Part shown: in pieces, positions 14,732 to 21,262 of the stretch
How the letters are laid out: each line of letters begins with the position of its first letter
Position numbering within the stretch: position 1 is the first letter of the stretch
DNA from: Bacillota bacterium
GTDB lineage: Bacteria; Bacillota; Clostridia; Oscillospirales; Ethanoligenentaceae
Direction of reading: 5' to 3'
Assembly: GCA_023391535.1 (NCBI GenBank)
Contig: JAEWAU010000083.1
Span: 1 to 27,959 of the forward strand
Length of the DNA stretch: 27,959 bases
The notes under the pieces: model-generated
Databases searched by the model: none
Seen by the model: only the letters and a program-made list of their open reading frames with translations
What the model was told of the DNA's origin: nothing
Program-made: the position numbers and the translations under genes

Positions 14732-14760
14732 AGTATAACATACAATATACGGGAAGGCAA
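14732..14760 (-). promoter_or_regulatory. Promoter of the leader peptide-ABC exporter operon
   Basis: On the minus strand TTGCCT (14760-14755), a 17-bp spacer and TATACT (14737-14732), preceded by an extended -10 TGT, form a near-consensus sigma-A promoter. Transcription would start near 14725, about 34 nt before the leader start codon and about 445 nt before the first ABC gene. Confidence 0.85.
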
Positions 14761-14856
14761 CCCTTTTTTTGTTTCGCTGCGCAACTTTTTTCCGCAGCCA
14801 TGCGGTACCCGGAAAAGCAGATGACCAATTTGTAGAAAAAATAGCAGCTGTTGTCA

Positions 14857-14885
14857 TTGTAATTGATGCGAACTTTCGGTATACT
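14857..14885 (+). promoter_or_regulatory. lon promoter
   Basis: TTGTAA (14857-14862), a 17-bp spacer and TATACT (14880-14885) form a good sigma-A promoter, divergent from the ABC operon promoter. No CIRCE element or CtsR heptad repeat was seen, so the usual heat-shock control of Bacillota proteases is not apparent here. Confidence 0.75.
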
Positions 14886-14893
14886 TTTCATAG

Positions 14894-14907
14894 AGCGCTG
14901 CAGCGCT
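14894..14907. promoter_or_regulatory. Perfect 14-bp palindrome at the probable lon transcription start
   Basis: AGCGCTGCAGCGCT is perfectly self-complementary and starts 8 bp after the -10 hexamer, so it covers the expected +1 region. This is the position of a repressor operator. The protein that might bind it is unknown. Confidence 0.45.
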
Positions 14908-15012
14908 TCCGAAAAAGAGCGGCAATCCGGGACAGCAGGTTTTTTACACTCTTTTTTGAAATGGCTGCAGAGGGCTGTATCGTACATCGAATTTGCATAG
15001 GAAACGCCTGGC

Positions 15013-15056
15013 TTTCCTCCGCAATGCGGCCCTTCTCCAGGTGCTGCGGAAGGAAA
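15013..15056 (+). other. Structured lon leader
   Basis: In the roughly 230-nt untranslated leader of lon, TTTCCTCCGCA (15013-15023) pairs with TGCGGAAGGAAA (15045-15056) with one bulged A. The competing small hairpin CCGCA-A-TGCGG shares the first CCGCA, so two folds are possible. It ends about 58 nt before the lon ribosome binding site. No known riboswitch class was recognised. Apart from this and the palindrome, nothing else is seen between the divergent promoters and lon. Confidence 0.4.
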
Positions 15057-15124
15057 ACGGGCGAATTTGTTTATACGCTGTCGCTTTTTGCGGCTGCGGA
15101 ATGCTTTTGGTCCGGAGGTTTACT

Positions 15125-17590
15125 ATGAAACAAAAAGAAAAGCAGGAGCCTCGTTTGATGCCCCTGTTGGCTCTGAGAGGGCTTACCGTATTTCCCGGCA
15201 TGATTTTGAATTTTGACGTGGGCAGGAAGAAATCCGTGGAGGCGCTGTCGAATGCCATGGGGGAGGAGCGCTTCATCTTTCTCGTGACGCAGAAGGACCT
15301 GCGCGACGAAGACCCGCAGCCCGGCGACCTGTACCGGACGGGCACGGTTTCTCGTGTGCAGCAGATCGTGCACCTTCCCGGTGAAAACATCCGCGTTCTG
15401 GTGGAAGGCCAGTACCGCGGGCGCGTGCATGAGTGGCGGCAGGACGAGCCGTTTCCCGCCGTGATGGTGGAGGCCTGCGCCGAAACGGGCGGCCCCGTGC
15501 GCGGGCTGCGCGCGGAGGCGCTCATCCGCCGCTGCCAGGAGCTTGTGGGGGAATACGCCGGGCTTGGCCCGAAGCTCCCGCAGGAGGTGCTCACTACTGC
15601 CATGACGCTCAAGGAAGCCGGCGCGCTGGCCGACTACGTCGAGTCCAACGTGTTCATGCGCTTTGAGGATAAACAGGAGGTTCTGGAGGAGCTCAATGCG
15701 CTGCGTCGCATCGAAAAGGTCATCCGCCTGCTGGAGCGCGAGATCGGCATTTTGCAGATCGAAAAGGAATTTGACGAGAAGGTCCATTCCGAAATCGAGA
15801 AGAACCAAAAGGAATATTATCTGCGCGAGCAGATGAAGGTCATCTCCGAGGAGCTGGACGGCGAAGAAAACCCGAAGGACGAGGCGGAGGAGTACCACGA
15901 CCGCATCGACGCGCTCCACCTGGGTGAAACGGGCGATAAAAAGCAGCGCGAGTCGGAGCGGGAAGCGGCCGAAAAGATGCACGAGCAGGCAGAACGCCTG
16001 ATGCGCATGCCCTTCGGTTCCCACGAAGGCACCGTGGTGCGCACCTGGCTGGATACCTGCCTCGAGCTGCCCTGGCACAAGCAGTCCCACGCCAAAATCG
16101 ACCTCGGGCAGGCGCGCAAAACCCTGGACCGCGACCATTACGGCCTCAAAAAAGTGAAGGACCGCATTCTCGAGTACCTGGCCGTGCGTCAGCTCGCGCC
16201 GGATATCACGGGGCAGATTCTCTGCCTCGTCGGCCCTCCCGGAGTGGGGAAGACCTCGGTTGCGCGCTCTATCGCAAAGGCCGCCGGACGCAAATTCGAG
16301 AGGCTCTCGCTCGGGGGCATGCGCGACGAGGCCGATATACGCGGCCACCGCAAAACCTACATAGGCGCCATGCCCGGGCGCATCATGAATGCCATGCAGT
16401 TGGCGGGCGTTTCGAATCCGCTGATTCTGCTCGACGAAATCGACAAACTCGAAGGGGATTTCCGGGGCGACCCCGCCTCCGCGCTGCTCGAGGTGCTCGA
16501 CGGCGAACAGAATTCCGCGTTCCGCGACCATTTTATCGAAATTCCGTTCGATTTGAGCCATGTGATGTTCATTACCACGGCGAACACGCTGGATACCATT
16601 CCGGAGCCGCTGCTCGACCGCATGGAGATTATCTCGCTTTCGAGCTACACGCGCGAGGAGAAATTCCACATCGCGAAGGAGCATCTCTACGCCAAGCAGC
16701 TGCACAGGCACGGCCTGAGCAAGCGCACGCTGCGCCTTTCGGACAGCGTGTTCTATTCGCTGATCGATTTTTACACGCGCGAGGCGGGCGTGCGCTCCCT
16801 TGAACGCGAGATCGCCGCGCTGTGCCGCAAAGCGGCAAAACAGATCGCCGAGGGGGCGTCCGCGGTTTCCTATAAGGCCGAGGATTTGGAAAAGCTGCTG
16901 GGGCCCAAGCGCTTCCGCCCGGAGGATATCTCGAAAGAAGACGAGGTGGGCGTCGTAACGGGCCTTGCGTGGACCTCCGTGGGCGGCGAAACGATGCCGA
17001 TCGAGGTTTGCGTGCTGAGCGGCACCGGGAAGCTCGAACTCACGGGCTCGCTCGGGGACGTAATGAAGGAATCCGCACGCGCAGCTATCAGTTATATCCG
17101 CAGCCGTACGGATGAGCTTGGTATCGACGGGGAATTCTACCAGAATAAGGACATTCACATCCATGTGCCCGAAGGCGCCATTCCGAAGGACGGACCTTCC
17201 GCGGGCGTGACGATGGCGACGGCCGTGGTTTCCGCGCTGCTGAACGTTCCCGTGCACCGCGACCTTGCCATGACGGGCGAAATCACCCTGCGGGGCAGGG
17301 TGCTGCCCATTGGCGGCCTGCGTGAAAAGACCATGGCGGCCTACCGCGCCGGGGTGAAAACGGTGGTGATCCCGGAGGAAAACAGCCCCGATCTCGCCGA
17401 AATAGACCCGGTGGTGAAGGACAACGTCCGCTTTATCACGGCGAGCCATATGGACACCGTGCTGAAAAACGCGCTGATATACCCGCGCGAAAAGCCGGAG
17501 GCGCGCGGCGCGGCGGGCCGGAAGGACGCGGACGAAACCGTGGTGGCCGCGCTGCCGCTGGAATCGCACCGCCCGGTGATGCGCCAGTGA
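15125..17590 (+). CDS. lon: ATP-dependent protease Lon (LonA)
   Basis: This protein of 821 aa starts at the ATG at 15125, 6 nt after GGAGG; the in-frame ATG at 14993 lacks a site. The N-terminal substrate-recognition domain (about 12-210, opening PLLALRGLTVFPGM) is followed by a coiled-coil region (about 215-310). The AAA+ module has Walker A GPPGVGKT (near 370) and Walker B LILLDEIDK. The protease domain has the Ser-Lys dyad Ser692 in PKDGPSAGVTM and Lys735 in GGLREKTMAA, with the same 43-residue separation as in Escherichia coli Lon. It degrades misfolded and regulatory proteins in the cytosol as a hexamer. The engB gene follows 43 bp later, the arrangement seen in Bacillus subtilis. The last 30 residues are a variable tail. 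Confidence 0.97.
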   Translation: MKQKEKQEPRLMPLLALRGLTVFPGMILNFDVGRKKSVEALSNAMGEERFIFLVTQKDLRDEDPQPGDLYRTGTVSRVQQIVHLPGENIRVLVEGQYRGRVHEWRQDEPFPAVMVEACAETGGPVRGLRAEALIRRCQELVGEYAGLGPKLPQEVLTTAMTLKEAGALADYVESNVFMRFEDKQEVLEELNALRRIEKVIRLLEREIGILQIEKEFDEKVHSEIEKNQKEYYLREQMKVISEELDGEENPKDEAEEYHDRIDALHLGETGDKKQRESEREAAEKMHEQAERLMRMPFGSHEGTVVRTWLDTCLELPWHKQSHAKIDLGQARKTLDRDHYGLKKVKDRILEYLAVRQLAPDITGQILCLVGPPGVGKTSVARSIAKAAGRKFERLSLGGMRDEADIRGHRKTYIGAMPGRIMNAMQLAGVSNPLILLDEIDKLEGDFRGDPASALLEVLDGEQNSAFRDHFIEIPFDLSHVMFITTANTLDTIPEPLLDRMEIISLSSYTREEKFHIAKEHLYAKQLHRHGLSKRTLRLSDSVFYSLIDFYTREAGVRSLEREIAALCRKAAKQIAEGASAVSYKAEDLEKLLGPKRFRPEDISKEDEVGVVTGLAWTSVGGETMPIEVCVLSGTGKLELTGSLGDVMKESARAAISYIRSRTDELGIDGEFYQNKDIHIHVPEGAIPKDGPSAGVTMATAVVSALLNVPVHRDLAMTGEITLRGRVLPIGGLREKTMAAYRAGVKTVVIPEENSPDLAEIDPVVKDNVRFITASHMDTVLKNALIYPREKPEARGAAGRKDADETVVAALPLESHRPVMRQ

Positions 17591-17633
17591 CGAACAGACG
17601 CGCCAAATTGCAGATGCGAAAGGAGCGCGGCGA

Positions 17634-18251
17634 ATGACGGACGCTGCGGAAGCGGTTTTCCGGCGGCTGCCGGCTGTGGCCGCGCTTACGGCCTCGGCAT
17701 ATCGGCCGGACCAGATCATCGCGCCCGATAAGCACGAGGTGGTGTTTTCGGGCAAATCCAACGTGGGGAAATCTTCCATGATCAACCGGCTGACGGGGCG
17801 CAAGGGCCTTGCGCGCGTCAGTTCCGCGCCGGGGAAGACCGCTTCGGTCAATTTTTACGACTGCGGAACGTTTCGGCTCGTGGATCTGCCGGGGTACGGC
17901 TACGCGCGGGTTTCCCGGCAGGAAAAGCAGAACTGGTCGGAGCTGGTGGAGGCTTTTTTTGCGCAGGAACGCCGCATCGTGCTGGCCGTGCAGCTTATCG
18001 ATGCGCGGCGCGCGCCCTCCGAAGGGGACCTGCAGATGCTGCGGTACCTCAAAGAGCTTGCGCTGCCGTTCGCGGTGGCCCTCACCAAAGCCGACAAGCT
18101 CGGCGTTAAGGAGCTTGCCGCGCGCAGGGAAGCCGCCGGGCGGGAGCTTGCGGAATACGGCGCGCCGTTTTTCTTTCTCTCATCCCAGAATCTTATGGGC
18201 TTCGACGAGCTGAAAACATTGATTGCGGATAAGACCGGGCATGAAAGCTGA
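17634..18251 (+). CDS. engB: Ribosome-biogenesis GTPase EngB (YsxC/YihA)
   Basis: This protein of 205 aa is of normal length for the family. The GTPase motifs are G1 GKSNVGKS (40-47), the G2 Thr in APGKTASVNFY (Thr69), G3 DLPGYG (84-89), G4 TKAD (151-154) and a G5-like SSQN. DLPGYGYA and the short G1-G2 spacing identify EngB, which is needed for late assembly of the large ribosomal subunit. The ATG at 17634 follows AAAGGAG by 8 nt. It lies 43 bp after lon without an intervening terminator, so the two genes are probably co-transcribed. Confidence 0.96.
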   Translation: MTDAAEAVFRRLPAVAALTASAYRPDQIIAPDKHEVVFSGKSNVGKSSMINRLTGRKGLARVSSAPGKTASVNFYDCGTFRLVDLPGYGYARVSRQEKQNWSELVEAFFAQERRIVLAVQLIDARRAPSEGDLQMLRYLKELALPFAVALTKADKLGVKELAARREAAGRELAEYGAPFFFLSSQNLMGFDELKTLIADKTGHES

Positions 18252-18286
18252 GGAGAACCCGCACTTTCCAGTTCCCGATTCCGGCC

Positions 18287-18314
18287 TGTAAAGAAAATTT
18301 ACTTAACATGTAAT
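18287..18314 (+). promoter_or_regulatory. Possible promoter with overlapping dyads
   Basis: TGTAAT (18309-18314) could be a -10, with a weak -35 (TGTAAA, 18287-18292) 16 bp upstream. The same stretch contains GTAAA-GAAAA-TTTAC (18288-18302) and TTAC-N7-GTAA, overlapping dyads in an AT-rich patch that stands out from its surroundings. It may serve the glycosylase gene that starts at 18342; read-through from engB is the alternative. Confidence 0.35.
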
Positions 18315-18341
18315 TTGAATGCTACCTGAGGAGATGAAGCG

Positions 18342-18881
18342 ATGCCCGGCCCGGAAGCCCGCAACCCGGCAGAAAACGGCCCGTCCGTCGCAGGCTTTGC
18401 GCCGGTGTTCGATTCGGAAAGCCGTGTGCTGATTCTCGGCACGGCCCCGTCGCCGGCCTCGCTCGCTTACGGCTTTTTTTACGGCCATCCGCAAAACGCG
18501 TTCTGGCGCATTTTAGGCGACCTCACCGGCGACGAGCCGGGGAACTCCCCGGCGGAAAGGCGCGCGTTCCTGCTGCGGCACGGAGTCGCTCTCTGGGATA
18601 CGCTGGCCCGCTGCGAGCGCGCCGGCGCGCTGGACGACAATATCCGCGCAGAGGTTCCGAGCGACGTGGCGGGGCTTTTGGCCCGCTGCCCGGGCGTGCG
18701 CGCGGTGTTCCTCAACGGCGGGGCGGCGCTGCGGTATTTCCGGCGCTATCACGCCGCGAAGGTGAACGTCCCGTTTTTCGCGCTTCCCTCCACAAGCCCC
18801 GCGAATGCGCGGGGCGGGTACGCCAAAAAGCTCGGAGCCTGGAAAGCACTGGCGCCGTATCTGACTTACGGTAATTCCTAA
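18342..18881 (+). CDS. DNA-deoxyinosine/uracil glycosylase family protein
   Basis: This protein of 179 aa starts at an ATG 8 nt after GAGGAG. It has the uracil-DNA glycosylase superfamily fold signature in the form used by DNA-deoxyinosine glycosylases: VLILGTAPSPASLAYGFFYG followed by HPQNAFWRIL near residues 30-60, RHGVALWDTL near 80, a central beta strand ending FLNGGAA, and LPSTSPANA near the C-terminus. Members of this group remove hypoxanthine or uracil from DNA to start base-excision repair. Substrate specificity cannot be read from sequence alone. A terminator overlaps the stop codon, so the gene ends its transcript. Confidence 0.85.
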   Translation: MPGPEARNPAENGPSVAGFAPVFDSESRVLILGTAPSPASLAYGFFYGHPQNAFWRILGDLTGDEPGNSPAERRAFLLRHGVALWDTLARCERAGALDDNIRAEVPSDVAGLLARCPGVRAVFLNGGAALRYFRRYHAAKVNVPFFALPSTSPANARGGYAKKLGAWKALAPYLTYGNS

Positions 18882-18904
18882 AGGCTTTCCGGCGGAGCCT
18901 TTTT
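18880..18904 (+). terminator. Terminator of the glycosylase gene
   Basis: AAAGGCT (18880-18886) and AGCCTTT (18896-18902) form a 7-bp stem around a 9-nt loop, and the stem continues into a T-run ending at 18904. The first arm overlaps the TAA stop codon. Confidence 0.75.
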
Positions 18905-18949
18905 CCATTCCACCGTATCATAGCATTTCCATAAAAGCTTGGAAGGAAC

Positions 18950-18989
18950 AGCGTTTCGCCTGCTGCCGCCCTTGATTCGGCGAAACGCT
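18950..18989. other. 11-bp inverted repeat upstream of the zinc-ribbon gene
   Basis: AGCGTTTCGCC (18950-18960) and GGCGAAACGCT (18979-18989) are exact complements separated by 18 nt. No T-run follows on the plus strand, so this is not a terminator. It lies in the upstream region of the small zinc-ribbon gene and could be an operator or an RNA hairpin. No clear promoter was found next to it. Confidence 0.5.
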
Positions 18990-19057
18990 TCGGAATGTGT
19001 CCAGCTTTTCCGGAAATGCCGTATGCAAAATCATGAATCATATTGGAGGCCTTGTGC

Positions 19058-19447
19058 ATGGTCTGTGGGTACTGCAAAAGCGAACGGATGACATTAAGAG
19101 AGACAGAAGGGAAAACGGGACTCTACTGCCAGGACTGCGGCCGTTGGCTCAAATGGGTCAGCGCGGAAGAAAAGCCGAAAATGGAAGCAGATATCCAAAA
19201 GCAGCGCCGCGAGATGCGGATCGACGGGGGGGACCTCGAAAAGGTCCGGGAAAAATACAGCGCTTATAAGAAGAAATATACGGCTCTTTCCGAGGAGCTG
19301 CGTTTTTATCAGGAGCGCGTCGCACGCAAACAGTCGCAAAACGAGATGGAAGCGTCCACGATGTACGAAAAAGCGCTCAAGCTCAAGGAACTGATGGCCA
19401 AAATAGCGGCCTACGACGAGGTGCTGGTGACGCTGCGCCTGAAATAA
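19058..19447 (+). CDS. Small zinc-ribbon/coiled-coil protein of unknown function
   Basis: This protein of 129 aa starts at the ATG at 19058, 8 nt after GGAGG. The first 30 residues form a zinc ribbon (MVCGYCKSE, then YCQDCGRWLKW), with two CxxC pairs suited to binding one metal ion. The remainder (about 45-125) is highly charged, without prolines and with heptad-like hydrophobic spacing (KVREKYSAYKKKYTALSEEL and ELMAKIAAYDEVLVTLRLK), which predicts a long coiled coil. No enzymatic motif is visible. A metal-dependent adaptor or nucleic-acid-binding role is possible but is inference. The gene is monocistronic, with a terminator downstream. Confidence 0.8.
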   Translation: MVCGYCKSERMTLRETEGKTGLYCQDCGRWLKWVSAEEKPKMEADIQKQRREMRIDGGDLEKVREKYSAYKKKYTALSEELRFYQERVARKQSQNEMEASTMYEKALKLKELMAKIAAYDEVLVTLRLK

Positions 19448-19528
19448 CCGCGTCTGAATTGGCGCCTTTCGCTCATACAGCGGTGCAATTTCGGCCATAC
19501 TGATAGCAGCTTCCGCTGTGCGCAGCGT

Positions 19529-19583
19529 GCCCGGGCGCGCTCCCGCTTTCCTTAAACGGAGCGGGGCCGGCCCGGGCTTTTTT
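19529..19583 (+). terminator. Terminator of the zinc-ribbon gene
   Basis: GCCCGGGC (19529-19536) pairs with GCCCGGGC (19570-19577), and an inner CCCGCT/AGCGGG stem extends the hairpin. Six T residues (19578-19583) follow directly. It lies 82 bp after the stop codon and 42 bp before the MFS gene. Confidence 0.88.
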
Positions 19584-19624
19584 GGGGAGAACGATACCAT
19601 ATACGTATTACGGGAGGGGTTCAG

Positions 19625-20878
19625 GTGGAGAAAGGCAGGCCGCACATCGTCGCGGTTTACAGCGGCCTGCCTAAAAGTGTGTATACCCTGTTTGTTTCCC
19701 GTGTAATCGACAACATGGGCAGCGTCGTCATGCCCATGATCACGCTGCTGCTAACGCAGAAGATCGGTTTTTCCCGGACGCAGACGGGGATTCTGGCTAC
19801 TGTTTTCATGATTTCGCAGGCGCCGTTCCTGCTGCTCGGTGGAAAACTGGTGGACCGTTTGGGCAGCAAACGCGTGATCGTCCTGTTTAACTCCCTGGGA
19901 GCCGCCGTCTACGTGCCCTGCGCGCTGCTGCGCCCCGGAATCCCCATGGCGGCGATGATTGCCCTCGCGGCGGATCTGTTCGCGGTGGCGGCTCCGGCCT
20001 ATAACGCCATCGCCTTGGAACTCTGCCCCGGCGAGCATCTGAAAAAGGCGTATTCGCTTCTGTACCTCGGCTATAACCTCGGCCTCGCCGTCGGCCCGGC
20101 TCTGGGCGGGATGCTGTTCAACCGCCATCTTCCGCTTTTGTTCTGGATCGATTCCGGCACCTGCTTTGCCGCCACGCTGCTCGTGCACTTTTTCGTTCCC
20201 GCGCGCGGAAAAGCCTCTGCAGGCCGCAAAACGGCCGGAGAGGAAGAGCTTCCCGCGGGGGATATCCATGTGCTGCGGTTCCTGCTGCGTGCGCCCGGCC
20301 TGCTGCTTTTCTCCGCAGGTCTGCTCGTTTATAATTTTTGCTATTCCCAGTGGGGATTTTTGCTGCCGCTGCAATCGGCAAGCCTTTTCCGCGCGGCGGG
20401 CGCGCAGAATTACAGCCTGCTCGTGAGCGCGAACGCCGTAGCCGTCATCGTGCTGACGCCGTTTCTCACGCACATGACGCACCGGTTCCGGCCGCTCGCT
20501 TCGGTTGCCGCCGGGGGCGTGCTGTATGCGCTGGCTTTCTCCATGTATGGGGCGGGCGCCGCGCTCGCGGCGTTTTTCGCGGCCACGGTGTTCCTCACGG
20601 CGGGGCAGATCCTCGTCAACATCAACACAAACCTGTATTTCGCGGAAGCGACGCCGCCGGCATACCTCGGCAGGGCCAATTCGGTTTTGGCCATCGTAAA
20701 CGGGGTGGGGTTTGCCGTGGGGCCGGTGATTATGGGCCACGCGCTGCTGCTGTTCAGCTACCGCGAGGCGTGGAACGCCGTGGCCGTGCTGATTCTTGCC
20801 GGCAGCGCCGCCATGCTGTTCCTCAACCGGAAAGCCCGGCCCGGCTCCGCTCTTGACAAATCTCCGCCGCCGGTATAG
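19625..20878 (+). CDS. Major facilitator superfamily transporter
   Basis: This protein of 417 aa starts at the GTG at 19625, 5 nt after GGGAGGGG. It has about twelve hydrophobic segments in two halves split by a hydrophilic loop near residue 200 (KASAGRKTAGEEELPAGD). The MFS motif-A-like stretch GGKLVDRLGSKR (72-83) lies between the second and third segments. GYNLGLAVGPALGG matches the antiporter-type motif C region of drug exporters. Efflux of a drug or metabolite driven by protons is the family expectation, with substrate unknown. The last codons overlap the promoter of the downstream valS leader. Confidence 0.88.
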   Translation: MEKGRPHIVAVYSGLPKSVYTLFVSRVIDNMGSVVMPMITLLLTQKIGFSRTQTGILATVFMISQAPFLLLGGKLVDRLGSKRVIVLFNSLGAAVYVPCALLRPGIPMAAMIALAADLFAVAAPAYNAIALELCPGEHLKKAYSLLYLGYNLGLAVGPALGGMLFNRHLPLLFWIDSGTCFAATLLVHFFVPARGKASAGRKTAGEEELPAGDIHVLRFLLRAPGLLLFSAGLLVYNFCYSQWGFLLPLQSASLFRAAGAQNYSLLVSANAVAVIVLTPFLTHMTHRFRPLASVAAGGVLYALAFSMYGAGAALAAFFAATVFLTAGQILVNINTNLYFAEATPPAYLGRANSVLAIVNGVGFAVGPVIMGHALLLFSYREAWNAVAVLILAGSAAMLFLNRKARPGSALDKSPPPV

Positions 20879-20881
20879 AAT
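20853..20881 (+). promoter_or_regulatory. valS promoter, embedded in the end of the MFS gene
   Basis: TTGACA (20853-20858), a 17-bp spacer and TAGAAT (20876-20881) form a near-consensus sigma-A promoter. Its -35 lies in codons for the last residues of the MFS protein and its -10 overlaps the MFS stop codon. Transcription from here would begin just before the T-box leader. Confidence 0.85.
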
Positions 20882-20894
20882 AGCGGCAAACAGC

Positions 20895-21187
20895 ACACGG
20901 CAAAGGCACGGAAGCGGAAGAGTACGTGCGTTCCGCCACACAGAGAAGGGATGGTTGGTGCGAATCCCTGTGGCGCGCGCATGGAAAGTAGCCGCCGAGC
21001 CGCGGACCGAACGCCCGGAAGGGTGAGTAGGCTCCGACGGAATCCCCGCCGTTATTCGGGGAGCGGTATCGGCAGCAGTGCCCGTACCGGCAAAGCGCGC
21101 GCGACGCTGCAAAAGCCGCGCGAATTTCGGGTGGTACCGCGGAAGCATCGAGCCTTCGTCCCTGTTTTGGGGGCGGGGGCTTTTTTT
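20895..21187 (+). promoter_or_regulatory. T-box riboswitch controlling valS
   Basis: The leader contains the invariant T-box sequence GGGTGGTACCGCGG (21129-21142), followed by a terminator. Stem I can be drawn: GCGG (20914-20917) with CCGC (20992-20995), TGCG (20927-20930) with CGCA (20978-20981), CCACA with TGTGG, and an apical GGGAT/ATCCC stem with the typical GGTTGGTG loop. The internal loop has AAGAGTACG on the 5' side (K-turn and loop-E-like) and TGGAAAGTAG on the 3' side. GTA (20988-20990) reads as a valine specifier, matching the downstream gene. Uncharged tRNA-Val would bind and stabilise the antiterminator. The left boundary is approximate. Confidence 0.95.
21151..21187 (+). terminator. 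T-box terminator
   Basis: AGCCTTCGTCCC (21151-21162) pairs over 12 positions (three of them G-U) with 21170-21181 around a short loop, followed by a T-run to 21187. The first arm directly follows the T-box sequence, so antiterminator and terminator exclude each other. Confidence 0.92.
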
Positions 21188-21262
21188 GCGCCCGTTTGCC
21201 CGCGGCGCTGTTTACGCATTTCCCGGAAGAACAGCGGGGATCATTCTGAAGGAGGAACAGGT

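Noticed and set aside
14738..14856. CtsR or HrcA heat-shock operators for lon
   Set aside because: Neither the tandem GGTCAAA heptads nor the TTAGCACTC inverted repeat was found between the divergent promoters.
15071..17851. A 926-codon open frame on the minus strand opposite lon
   Set aside because: Lon on the plus strand is unambiguous, with its catalytic dyad and AAA+ motifs. The opposite frame is low-complexity, rich in Arg, His and Ala, and spans two real genes.
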